Assembly: GCA_020186115.1 (NCBI GenBank)
Contig: WSYJ01000186.1
Location: 930,001 to 994,000, forward strand
Reading direction: 5' to 3'
DNA length: 64,000 nt
Origin: Histomonas meleagridis
Lineage: Eukaryota; Parabasalia; Tritrichomonadida; Dientamoebidae
Below are positions 28,492-39,456 of this stretch, piece by piece (position 1 is the first letter of the stretch; every line of letters starts with the position of its first letter). A model generated the notes under the pieces. That model did not search any database. It was not told the origin of the DNA and worked only from the letters and a program-made list of their open reading frames with translations. Both the position numbers and the translations under genes were made by a program.

Positions 28492-31400
28492 ATGGAGACG
28501 AACCAAGAAGCAAGTGAAAAAAGCCCTAAAGAAGAAATCAAATATCTTCAGGATCTTAGTAATTTGGTTTTTGATTTAGATCAAGGAAATCTTCAAACTA
28601 TTGTTGATTCAACGATGAATTTATTTGATAATAATTTTCCAATTTCTTTTAACATAGTTCTTATCAAAAATATATTTTCGTCATATCTTTCACAACGTAA
28701 AGACGTCAATGTATATTTACAATATCTACAATCCCTAGAGAAAAAAGAAGAAGAAATTCTCAAAGTAAATCCACAAATATTTGAATTATTCAAAAAAGAA
28801 CTTCTTATGTCAATTTCCATAGAGTCAAATTATTTTATGTACAAACTAATTGAAAACAATTTAGTTAGTTCGGAAAATAGCTTTTCAACTAGTGATCGAT
28901 ATTTTGTACATTTATTTACAGAAGCACAAGTTAAACAAATTAAAAAAATGGGGGAAGAAACCAATTTTTCAAGATCATATCATCAACAAAACAATCATAT
29001 CTCCCCTTTATTACTCTTTTATGCTAAAAACAAAGAGGATAATTTTGAACAACATAAGAAGAATATTATCGAAGGGAATACATCAAAATTATCAATTATC
29101 ATACGTAATGATGATGTTGAACAACTCCAAGAGATATCATCTAACAAAGAATTTGATTTTAATCAGGTAATCTCTTCAAATATTTATGAGAAATTTTCGA
29201 AATGTTCTAAAGGTAATGTCACATTAATAAATTATTCAGCATTTTATGGATCAATTAAATGTTTTAAATATTTATTATTAAATAATGCAGACTTAAATCA
29301 TACAGGTAAATATGCTGTAGCAGGTGGAAACATAGAAATAATTCATTTATGTGAACAAAATGGTGCAAAATTTAATTGTTCATATAAAGCAGCAATTAAA
29401 TTTCATCGAAATAATATTTTTTATTATCTTTATGAAAATAATTTATTTAAATATGAACCATCAAATTTAAGATTTCGAAGAAGAAAATATTTTTGTTTTC
29501 ATTCTCTACCAAATGATAAGTTTATTAATCCAACTGCAGATCAACAAAATGAAACCGAAGAAGAAAATAAAAATAAATTATTAACTTCAATTGCTACCAA
29601 ATCTATTCAATATAATAATTTCGAAATATTTTCATTCATTGAAAAAGAAGGACTTGAAATTAATGATGAAATTATAGAAGAAGCTTTTATGAGTGGTAAC
29701 ATATTTTTTGTGAAATATCTTTTTGATGAGAAAAAAATTTCAAGTGAAGCATTTGCTTATTCAGTTTCTTCACATAACATTGAACTTGTTAAATATGTTT
29801 TAGATCATAATGAAATAAATGTTAATATTTGCGACGTATAGTTTTGTATTTTTAAAGTTTATTGATAATATTCAAAAATGTTTTTTGAAATTTATATTAT
29901 ACTCCATTATTTTTTGCCTGTTATTCAAATGATTATGATATAGTAAAATTACTTCTCGACCAAAAAGGAATTAATGTTAATCATAAATCTATTTATTTGT
30001 TTTATTTGATATTTGTTTTAATTATTTCATTTTTTAAATTAGCATTTTATAATTCTATAAATTATTTCAAAATGGACTTATGATTACATCTTTGAATGGT
30101 CATACAGAAATAGTTAAATTACTTCTTGAACAAGAAGGAATTGAAATTAATGCTAAAGATATTTATTTGTTTTATTTAAATTTTATTTTAATAATTTTCT
30201 ATTTCAAAATAAAATTTGGAAATTATTTAAAATATTTTATACAGCACTTATTTTTGCATCTTTAAATGGTCATACAGAAATAGTTAAATTACTTCTTGAA
30301 CAAAGAGGAATTGAAATTAATGCTAAAGATAATATTTATTTCAATAATTTTATATTTCAAAATAATATTTGGAAATTATTTAAATTATTTCAAACAGCAC
30401 TTATAATTGCATCTGAAAAAGGTCACACAGAAATAGTGAAATTACTACTTGAACAAGAAGGAATTAATATTTCCCAGCAAAATAATAGAGGTAAGTGTGC
30501 ATTAACATTATCATTAGAAAATAATTATATAGAAATAGTTAAACTACTTCTAAAATATAAGGATATAGATATAAATATAGAAAGTGTTATAGATTTTTAT
30601 TTATTGTTTATTTCTCTAATTTTCTATTTTATTCTAAAATTTGGAATTAATAAAATATTTTTTCAACGCCATTATTATACGCATGTTCGAATAGTAATGT
30701 TGAAGTTGTAAAACTTCTTATTAATTATAAAGGAATTGATATTAATAAATGTAACATATATTTAAAATATAATTTTTTAGAAATTATTTTAATTTTTCGA
30801 AACTCCATTAATGTATGCAACAATGAAAGGTAATTTAGAAATTGTTAAATTGCTTCTTGAACAAAAAGATATTAATATTAATGCAAAAACTATTTAATGA
30901 TTAATTATAAAATTTATTATAATTATTTGATATATATAGGGTATATTTAGGATTTTATTAAATTATTTGATACAGCTTTAACTATTGCAGTACGAAATAA
31001 TTATATTGAAATAGTTAAATTACTTCTAGAAAGAAAAGATATTAAAATTAATGTTGTAGATATTAATTATATTAATTTAATATTCAGATAAAATTTTTCT
31101 AATTTCAATATAATATTTGAAATATATTTAAATTATTTGGTACACCATTAATGTATGCAACACTTGAAGGTTTAATAGAAATTGCAAAATTACTTATAGA
31201 ACAAAAAAATATCGATTTTAATGTTAGGAACATAATTTATTATAATTTTTTTTCGTATCAAAGTAACATTTGGAATTTATTTAATATATTTGAGACTGTA
31301 CTTCATAAAATTGTATGTAATTTTAATGGAAGACCTTATGAAATGCAAGATTGTAATGATATTCAATTTATATTTTTGATGTTTATTTATTTTATTTCTT

Positions 31401-32329
31401 CGTTATACTACTAAAATCGATCAAGAAAAATTCTACCAAAAATATAACAATTCAAGTTTAGAGATTCAAAATTATATTTATTTCATACATTTAAAGTTTA
31501 TTAAATTTTTTTGGAAATATTTTTTTATTTAATGACGAACAAAATGAGATCAATCTAATTCATAAAAATCAATTTGAAATTTTTAAGTTAATTCTTGATA
31601 AAAAAGGAGTTAATGTAAATATAACATCTGTTTATTTCTTTTACTTTATAATTATTTCAAAATATTTTAATCTTAAAATAAAATTTGGAATTAAATTAAA
31701 ATATTTTACACCCCATTAATGACCGCTTGCACCCACGGAAGAACAGATATTGTTAAATTGTTACTTGAACAGAAAGAAATTGATGTTAACTTCTGTGGCG
31801 TTTATTATGTATATTTTATATTTATTTATATAAAATGGTAATTAAAAATATCATTTGGAATATAATTAAATGTTTTGGTAATGCTTTTATGATAGCTTGT
31901 TTTAACAATCATTTGGAAACTGCTAAGTTATTACTTGAATTGCATAAAGAAATTGATATCAACCAAAAAAATAATGGTTGTTATAATTAATTGAAATTTT
32001 TTTGCATAATTCGGAATTTTGTTATAATATTTATGAATTCTTTAATGGGTGCCGCTCAAAATGGTCATTATGATGTCGTGGAATTTCTTGTTCAACAGAA
32101 AGGAATCAAATTAAATGAAGTAAATAATTGGGGAAGAACAGCAATTGAACTTGCATCTGAATTTTCAAAAAAAGATGTAAAGGAATTGCTTAAGAAACAA
32201 AAAGATATTATCTTTGATGACAAAATGCCTGAAACTGAAACAAAGCAAACTTTCGGCAGATATATACCTGGTACAATTTATCGAGTAAATGCAAATCCAA
32301 TTCAACCCAATAAATTCGGAATAAGTTAA
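28492..32329 (+). CDS. Large DUF3447-type ankyrin gene with about 13 inserts
   Basis: The long 5' block (28492 to about 29838, ~449 codons) is the trichomonad DUF3447 ankyrin type: helical N-terminus, NDDVEQLQEISS, YSAFYGSIKCFKYLL, AVAGGNIEIIHLCEQ and FHRNNIFYYLY. Ankyrin units follow at about 29910-29990, 30071-30153, 30241-30333, 30394-30592 (two repeats joined), 30666-30749, 30802-30894, 30972-31062, 31142-31232, two degenerate ones near 31290 and 31530, then 31710-31800 and 31877-31980. The last block is 32036-32329, ending in a unique tail (NPIQPNKFGIS, TAA). Every unit is open; the stops and frame changes lie in the AT-rich inserts. The complete, conserved C-terminal block argues for one functional gene of about 950 residues once the inserts are removed. 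Confidence 0.65.
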
Positions 32330-32984
32330 AAATTATTTGAATTAATTATTACTTAATTTTATATTTATTTTCAACTTCATGCATACATATATATAATTGT
32401 AAAGTTACAATTATTTTCTATTCATTTCTGATCATAATTATATTCGATTTATTCTTACTTTTTTTATGTAATTCATAAATGAAAAAAAAAAATACTTAAC
32501 ATATGTAATTTATAAAAAAAAAGTTTGATTGTAAGAAAGAATTATATAAATATTTTTTCAAAAATTACATAGAAAATAATATATATTAAATATACATTCT
32601 AATTGATCTAATTTATGAACATTTTTTTTTACAAAGTTGAATAATACATTAGAGACCTAATTTAGTCATGTGAGAAAAATGCTGTTTTACAAATAACCCA
32701 AAAAATTCAACATTCATTGATTTTCTTCAAGTGTGATGAAAATCTAAATTTATTATGATTAATTTATATAAATTATTTTATGAATACAGCTATATAATAA
32801 TTAATGTTTCTCAGAATATTTTTGTTTTGAATAATTTTATGGTTTCTATGAATGTATCGATACATACACTGAAATAGTTGAACGTTAAATTTGACGTAGT
32901 TTGTTTTGTTTTGAATGGAAAATGATCGTTTAACGATCCAACGAGTTTTTGAATATTTTCTGTTTTGACACAATCCATTTTGTT
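32330..32984. other. Intergenic stretch, no gene seen
   Basis: About 655 AT-rich bases. A minus-strand frame at 32773-32973 has no recognisable content. GATCGTTTAACGATCC near 32922-32937 is a short palindrome-like sequence about 50 bases before the bromodomain gene and may be regulatory. Confidence 0.45.
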
Positions 32985-33740
32985 ATGTCAATTTCTGAAC
33001 CAAAGAAAAAACAATGTTTGGCGGTAATTAACAAATTACTTTCATACTCATGTTCTCGAATGTTTTCTCAACCAGTCGATCCTGTACGGGATCAGTGTCC
33101 AACATATTTTAAAACAATTCACAAACCAATGGATCTTGGAACCGTTAAGCATAAACTAGAGGAAAATGAATACAGCTCTGTTGCTCAATGGAAATCAGAT
33201 GTTGACCTTATTTGGGAAAACACTTATACATTCAACGGAAAACAAAGTTTAATTTCATGTCTTGCCCGTTTTCTCCAAAATGAAGCTAAAGAACTAACTG
33301 AGTTCATAAGCGATAATGACAAAACAGATTGGGCAAATAAATTAACAGACCTCAAACAAAAATTTAATTCATTAATGAACGATTCTCCAAAAGGATATCA
33401 AATTCCAAAACCAAAGCCTAAAGCAGAAGAACCTGCGCCAAAGCCTGAGGTAAAAAAGACAACAACAAAATCAAAGAAACAAGCAAAAGCTTCTCCTTCA
33501 ACGCCATCAAAGCGTTACCAACCACCCCCACCACAGAATCTTTCATCTGAAGAAATTCAGATTTTAACATCGAAAGTTAATGAGTTATCAGACGACAAAC
33601 ATATTGCCCAAGTATTTGAGCTTATCAAAAGAAACCAACCAGACCTAATTACAGGTGATGATGTAGAGATAGAAATAGATAAAATGTTACCAAAAACTCT
33701 TGTAGCGCTACAGAGACTTGTAAATTCCTTTGAATACTAA
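32985..33740 (+). CDS. BET-type protein (bromodomain + ET domain)
   Basis: 251 residues from the ATG at 32985; the frame opens upstream only via a TTG. Residues about 8-110 form a bromodomain: MFSQPVDPVRDQCPTYFKTI, HKPMDLGTVKHKLEEN, then ENTYTFNGKQS with the acetyl-lysine-binding Asn. A Lys/Pro-rich linker follows. Residues about 185-250 match the NET/ET domain (LSSEEIQILTSKVNELSD, EIEIDKMLPKTLVALQRLV). One bromodomain plus ET is the BET family in reduced form. It reads acetylated histone tails and recruits factors through ET. It faces a similar gene at 34594-35319 tail to tail. Confidence 0.9.
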   Translation: MSISEPKKKQCLAVINKLLSYSCSRMFSQPVDPVRDQCPTYFKTIHKPMDLGTVKHKLEENEYSSVAQWKSDVDLIWENTYTFNGKQSLISCLARFLQNEAKELTEFISDNDKTDWANKLTDLKQKFNSLMNDSPKGYQIPKPKPKAEEPAPKPEVKKTTTKSKKQAKASPSTPSKRYQPPPPQNLSSEEIQILTSKVNELSDDKHIAQVFELIKRNQPDLITGDDVEIEIDKMLPKTLVALQRLVNSFEY

Positions 33741-34593
33741 CTCCGATAAATATTTGTAAACTATTGATTTGAATTTTTCTAAGGTTTAAACGGCCGCGAT
33801 TTTACATTTTTTATGAACAATTGTAAAATTTAAATGTATAATGCATCTAAAATCGAAATTTTTATACATTTTTACTGTATGAACTACTTATTGATCAAGA
33901 AGGCCTTAATGTTAATCAAAAAAATATATTTTATTAATTCTATGTATTTTGTAATAGATGGCAAGAGCACTAGAAATTCATTTCTCAATATTGGTATATA
34001 TGTATACCTTGAATTTTGTCTATATCAAAGTGAAAGACTGCATCAACTAATTATTCTTTCATTATAATTCTTTATTTTTTTATCATCCATTTTAATGGTT
34101 TAACGAATCTGAGAAGATATCTTCATATGATTCATTACCTTAGGTGTATGAGAAACATTTGACTTCTGAGACATCACCAGTGTTCATGCTTTGCGCTTTC
34201 TGTGGTGGACCTGTGTTGAGCTATTTCACTATCAACTCCTTGGATCAGTTTAAAATGAACATAAACTCTAATGCATACAAGCTTTCTTCATAATATGCAT
34301 TGAGAATGACCCGACTTATCTCTTGGCTGTATACTTTATTAAATATTTTTAATAATATAATTTATCATTCTAATCACAAAATAAATTAATTTAAGAAAAA
34401 ACTTCAAATCATCCCAACTATTTTTTGAAAAAGATAAAACAAAAATCCTAAAAAATATTATGCTATCAATTTTATGTATATATATTCCATACATTCTATT
34501 TGATAGTGATGTTTATTTTAACATTACACTTATATGCTCCCAGAAATAAACCATACAAAAATTCAATACAAACGATCATTTTCATATGAAAAG
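33741..34593. other. Spacer between convergent BET genes, with a short coding-like fragment
   Basis: About 850 bases. Most is AT-rich, but 34144-34293 is less so and stays open for 49 codons, reading SETSPVFMLCAFCGGPVLSY and then INSLDQFKMNINSNAYKLSS before TAA. The CAFC-type pair and codon use suggest a relic of a gene, but I recognise no family and no start is visible. The rest holds nothing I can name. Confidence 0.4.
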
Positions 34594-35319
34594 TCATTTC
34601 TTGAAGCTATCAACGAGCTTCCTCAAAGCAGTTAATGTGTTTTTGCTTAATTTGCTGACGTCTATCTCTATTTCGCCGTTACTTAGACGTAACCGTGGTT
34701 CCTTTTCTTTAATCAGATCAACAACTTTGTTAATATGTTCGGCATTTTCGAGATTATTGACATCACTAATCAGTCTGGTAACCTCTTCTTCATCCGGGAC
34801 ATCTGGCTTGGGAGTTTTTTTGGATTTTGATGGTGATGGAGATGGAGGACGTTCTCTGGTTTGGATCTCAGATTGCCTCCTTGTAACCTTCCGTTGTTGA
34901 ATGATATCTTTAGGAGCATTTTTATACATTTGGTTTAATTCTGTTTTTAATTGATCAAGTTTAATAAGCCAATCCATTTTGGGATTGGATGTTATGGTTT
35001 CTGTAAGTTCATTGAATATTTGCTGAAGTTGTTTTGCAAGAGTAGATATTAAAGATTGTCGAGTATTAAATTTATAAGAATTTTCGAAAATAAGATGAAC
35101 ATCTTCTTTCCATTGCTCAACTGACTTGTATTGATCGCTTTCGAGTTTGCTCCGAACTGTACCAAAATCCATTGGGTGTTCAATGATTTTGAAATATGAG
35201 AGACAATTATCTCTTTCTGGATCGACTGGAGATGCAAACATCGCTGATATGTGATAGCTTAAAAGTTTATCCAATACATCTCGACAACGATTTTTTTGGT
35301 ATTCATCAAGCACAGACAT
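34594..35319 (-). CDS. BET-type protein (bromodomain + ET domain), paralogue
   Basis: 241 residues. The bromodomain (about 8-110) has SAMFASPVDPERDNCLSYF, HPMDFGTVRSKLES and FENSYKFNTRQS with the conserved Asn. A linker rich in Arg, Ser, Pro and Lys (RPPSPSPSKSKKTPKP) looks like a phosphorylation and nuclear-targeting region. The ET domain follows (about 172-240: EEEVTRLISDVNNLEN, EIEIDVSKLSKNTLTALRKL). Same architecture as the plus-strand gene 850 bp away, pointing to an old inverted duplication since the linkers share nothing. AGCGGTTTA lies about 85 bases upstream in inverse orientation. Confidence 0.9.
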   Translation of the reverse strand: MSVLDEYQKNRCRDVLDKLLSYHISAMFASPVDPERDNCLSYFKIIEHPMDFGTVRSKLESDQYKSVEQWKEDVHLIFENSYKFNTRQSLISTLAKQLQQIFNELTETITSNPKMDWLIKLDQLKTELNQMYKNAPKDIIQQRKVTRRQSEIQTRERPPSPSPSKSKKTPKPDVPDEEEVTRLISDVNNLENAEHINKVVDLIKEKEPRLRLSNGEIEIDVSKLSKNTLTALRKLVDSFKK

Positions 35320-35753
35320 ACAAAGTAGTAATATTTTCTTCTTCTGAAGTCTCTATTTAAATTATATTGGAGCAAAATGGCATATTAAGAAAATCCTCTG
35401 AAGCGGTTTATCCCGTTTAATTTTTTTTAAACGAACTTGATCTCCCAGACTGAACCAATCAGTCATGTATGTAAATTTTATCAAATCGATGTCCTGAATC
35501 TTTTTAAACACCATCAGAACGAGCTCATTTTAAAAGAAAATATTTTAAATTTATGAAATTGCATTAAAGTTGAAAATAATTTTTGATAGTAAAAATTAAA
35601 AAATATTTAAGAGCATAGGATAATCGAAGTGAGTAGACTCAAAATTAATTATAAATTTAGATATGTCAATCAGACTCACAAAACATAATGAATAACAACC
35701 AAAATTGTTTCAAAAATTATTTAATAACTATATGATTAAAAGAAAAATAACAA
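35320..35753. other. Intergenic region between BET gene and tRNA-Ile
   Basis: About 430 bases. It contains the promoter side of the BET gene (AGCGGTTTA near 35402) and a small hairpin, GACTGA-ACCAA-TCAGTC, near 35449. No gene is visible. Confidence 0.45.
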
Positions 35754-35826
35754 GGTCTCGTAGCTCAGTCGGTAGAGCGTTGTGCTGATAACGCAAAGGT
35801 CTAGGGTTCAAGTCCCTGCGGGACCA
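35754..35826 (+). tRNA. tRNA-Ile, anticodon GAT
   Basis: A complete 73-base cloverleaf. Acceptor GGTCTCG pairs with CGGGACC (two G-U pairs allowed) plus discriminator A. The D arm is GCTC...GAGC, the anticodon arm TTGTG-CTGATAA-CGCAA, and the T arm TAGGG-TTCAAGT-CCCTG. The anticodon GAT reads Ile codons AUC and AUU. A run of T just downstream can end Pol III transcription. The last 14 bases belong to the target duplication of the retrotransposon that follows, so the gene was restored, not destroyed, by the insertion. GAT is unusual: eukaryotic nuclear tRNA-Ile normally has AAT. Confidence 0.95.
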
Positions 35827-35847
35827 TGTTTTTTCATTTTTTGAATC
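35813..35847 (+). repeat. Upstream target-site duplication, tRNA 3' end and flank
   Basis: TCCCTGCGGGACCAT and the following 20 bases recur at 42145-42179 with about four differences, all in the T-rich part. This is the left duplication flanking the retrotransposon. Confidence 0.8.
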
Positions 35848-35848
35848 G

Positions 35849-37549
35849 AGCTTATTTTTACCCCAGGTTGCAGATTTAGAAAGATTACCTGGAGTAGATC
35901 ACAATGATACTAGTCTCGCGTCTCAACTCAAAACTTTCATTTTACAAATTGCATATCGGCCGGAAGACACCCACCCAGAACAGCTCAGAAACTACGCACG
36001 ACACCACCTTACAACACAAAACAAGATAGATATTAAATTTTTACAAAATATTGAAGAAAATTTAAGCATCACAAAATATGATCTCGGTGAATATGATGTC
36101 CTTCCCATTTCACTGTTGATCTTTCCGTTTGAACTATGGGATAACATATTAATGAAACCAATTACGAAACCGGTCTCCCTGGACTTCTTTCAAGCTCTTT
36201 TTCCTGACTCTTCGACACCCAACATCCAAACAGACCTAGTTAATTTTGAGTGTCATTTTAAGAATTTAGTTGACCACCAACTACAAGATCTCTCAAATTT
36301 ATTAACTTTACTTTTTATCGACTATTACATTTTAACTCTAGGAAAAAGTGCGTATCTGCAGGAATTTGTTAAAAATGCGGTCATCCAACTATACGAATTC
36401 TCTAACTTATTACTTACGAAACCCTACAAATTCACCTTCAATCTTAATAATGAAAGACACTTTGTTCCAGTAGAGTTACGTAATAAATATTTATTAACAT
36501 CTCCAAACATTAATCTACTATTCAGAAGAATGGGTCTCATGTTTGCATTCTATGTCATTAGCATATCGAATTCAGGTATTTCACCCCGAATCTTTGAAGA
36601 CAATTTTAGTGATTTATTAATGCGAAACAACTTTGATCTAAATTACTTAAGAAACCCAGAAACAGAGAATTCGGTAGTTCCTACGCAAAATAGTATCCAA
36701 AATCCAGTCATAAACAATAATCTCGAATTTAATTTTTTCATTAATCAAACTTTCGATCAAAATTTATTAAATAGTATTCATTACGCTCTAGCAACAATGG
36801 AAAACTATCATCAGGTAACTTTTGACCAATTCCTAAAATTACAACAAGAACAAGATATCAAAATATTTAACCTACAGAATAAACTAGAGGTACAAAACGA
36901 AATCATGAATAGTATAATCTATCAAATTAAAAACATAGAAAATACCAAGATCAAAGAAAATAAAAATACTACTGATCTAATTAAGAATTTCGTCTCCAGT
37001 CAAAATATATTTAATAAAGATTTAATTCAAAATTTAATTAAAATTAAATTAGATCCAAATGATGATTATAAAATATTACTACAGAATCAAAATCAAGTAA
37101 TTAATACTTATAGCCAAAACATCATAGACAATATCAATAAAAATTATAACCTTATAATTTCAGTTTTTAAAGAAGCTCAAGATTTAAATTCAACTAATTT
37201 GATCAAAATATTTGAAAATAATAACACTTTAATTGATAAATGGAGTGAAAATATTAATTCGTTAATTACTTCTAAAAATTCAGAATTAATAGCACAATCA
37301 AACCTGTATAAAGAGCATTTAGATAAAATTATGACTTATAACCAAGAACTAATGGAAATCAATCGAAATTTCATTTTGGAACAAAAAGAAAATCGAGAGA
37401 TGGCAGACTTGGCTATAGTCAATGTTCTAACTCATCAAACTGAGAATCTTAATCAACAAAATGATTTATTTAATAAATTTATGGAAAATGTACAATATAT
37501 TTTAACCAACTTATTGAAGGTAACTACAAATTCCATTATGAATATTTAA
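35849..37549 (+). pseudogene. Retrotransposon 5' coding part (ORF1 region), no ATG
   Basis: One frame is open from the tRNA end to TAA at 37547. The first Met codon is at 36152, about 100 codons in, yet residues before it read like true protein (PQVADLERLPGVDHND, then QIAYRPEDTHPEQLRNYARH). So the copy is truncated at the 5' end or starts translation without ATG. The product is largely helical. Its C-terminal half (about 36890-37540) is an Asn/Lys/Gln-rich coiled coil. No known domain is recognised. The same frame continues after the TAA into the zinc-finger part, which suggests the stop is a mutation within a single long reading frame. Confidence 0.6.
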
Positions 37550-39451
37550 AATCAAAATAACAATACACAAAATCGTCATAACAATAACATTCAGCAAAAT
37601 GAACAACCCCAAAATACAATAAATATTATAATTAATAATGATCATAACAACATTAATAATCATAATAATCAACAAGATAATCAACAGAATTTAGTTTTCA
37701 ATAATGATCCTCAACAGATTATATATATAGAAGATAAGATTGCTAATATTAATAATAGAACAGAATTAGATAAACTAATTGAAGAACTAAAAGAAACGAA
37801 TGAGGAAGAGATATTATATAGATCTAACTATACTTCTTTACTTATTCAACTTATTGTCAAAAAACAATTTCCATCAATTGGAATGTTTGCATGTACACAC
37901 CCAAATTGTTTATCACTTAAACATGCTAACAGCAGGAAGAAACACCTATTAGAGAAACATAATGAAAATGATCTAGATAGTGAAATATGTTTATTGATTG
38001 AAGCAATACATAATAAAAAGATTATTTGGAAAACTAAAGATACAAACTTCAGACCTTTCTTTTGTTTATTATGTGATTATATTTCAGATAAAAGAGATCC
38101 ATTTAGAAACCATCTAGCAAAATATCACCATGATGCATCATTGTTAATTAAAGAATTCGGAGTAATTTGGGCTCAATTAATCTATATTTGTAGAAAAAAT
38201 CTTAACATTAAAGATTTATCCTATTTTACTAACACACAAAATATTGTTATTTGTAAAGAATTAGATTGTATCACTAGAGATAAACATGCACTATCAATAC
38301 ATATCTCTCGAACTCATCAAGAAGCTAGAACTCAAGGAGCAGAATCTTACATTCTGGAAACACAATTAAAATCAGATTTACTGAATAAAATCGACTCAGA
38401 TAACTCTTCAAACGATGATGAAGACTTAGTAGAAGTTAATTGGAATGAGATGTTCTCAGATAACTCTGATAATGGAAATTCGATAAATAGAAATACTAAC
38501 CCTGAAATAACTACACAGGAAGATTCGAACGAAATTCCCCAACAAAATACTCAACAAGATCTTCAAGAACACAATGAAAATGAAGTAATTAACTACTCTT
38601 TAAACACTGAACTTAAAAAATTAGAAAAATGGTACAACAAATATAGCATTCTTATTGATCAAGGTATACTAACTTTGCCGAAAGTTACATATTCCCAAAA
38701 AAAGAAATTATCCAGAGACTTAAATGAATTATTCGAGAATAAGATTTATCCAATCATAAGGAGATATTTGCCTTATGATAAAGATCAATTTCATTATTTT
38801 GAAGGAGCCCTATTAAAATGTGAACATGATCTTTTTAAATTCCTAAAAAAAAAATTTAAAGTTAAACAAATTGATAAGAATAAAATTAATCAAAGGCTCT
38901 ATGAGAGAATTAATAAAAGAGAATCAGAAGAAAAAGCTCTCAAGAATTCATCCGATCTAACATTATAACTTCTAGAATTTAAACAACTCAAAAATATAGA
39001 TATCAAATTAAGAGATGACACATGGAACAATAATATGACAAAAATTAAAGAACAATTATTAACAATTTATCAAAACTCAAATGATGAAATTATACAAAAC
39101 ACATTTGGCACTAGATCCGCTGCTAGTCTTAATAATTTGGAAAACCAACAAGATGATTGGTTTGATAACTTAATTAACTGGCTAGATTCTTATATTACTA
39201 GAATTAATCAAAATAAAAATGACAGAAGAAAGAAACAAATTATTAAGATACAAGAACTTTATAATGATGACCCTATAAAATGTTTAGAAAGAAACATATT
39301 CCCCAATCTCTCTCCTTGCTATAATATTTCACAAAAAGATACAGAAAGATATTTTAATGATACTTGGTCTAAAATTTCAGATTTCCAGGAAAGTGAAAAA
39401 TCTATCTGGAACCCTCTGAAACTGATAAATGAAGAGGATTTAGACTTATAA
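37550..39451 (+). pseudogene. Retrotransposon zinc-finger region
   Basis: Same frame as the upstream part. It begins with an Asn/Gln-rich linker (37550-37740) and then a helical segment. Three C2H2 fingers follow: CTHPNC...H(4)H from 37892, CLLCDY...H(4)H near 38060 and CKELDC...H(4)H near 38255. Such fingers choose the DNA target in R2-type elements. A basic, helical stretch leads to TAA at 38966, after which the frame stays open to 39451 (IKLRDDTWNNNMTKIKEQLL and on). The in-frame TAA inside a coherent protein is most simply a nonsense mutation. Confidence 0.7.
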
Positions 39452-39456
39452 ATGTA

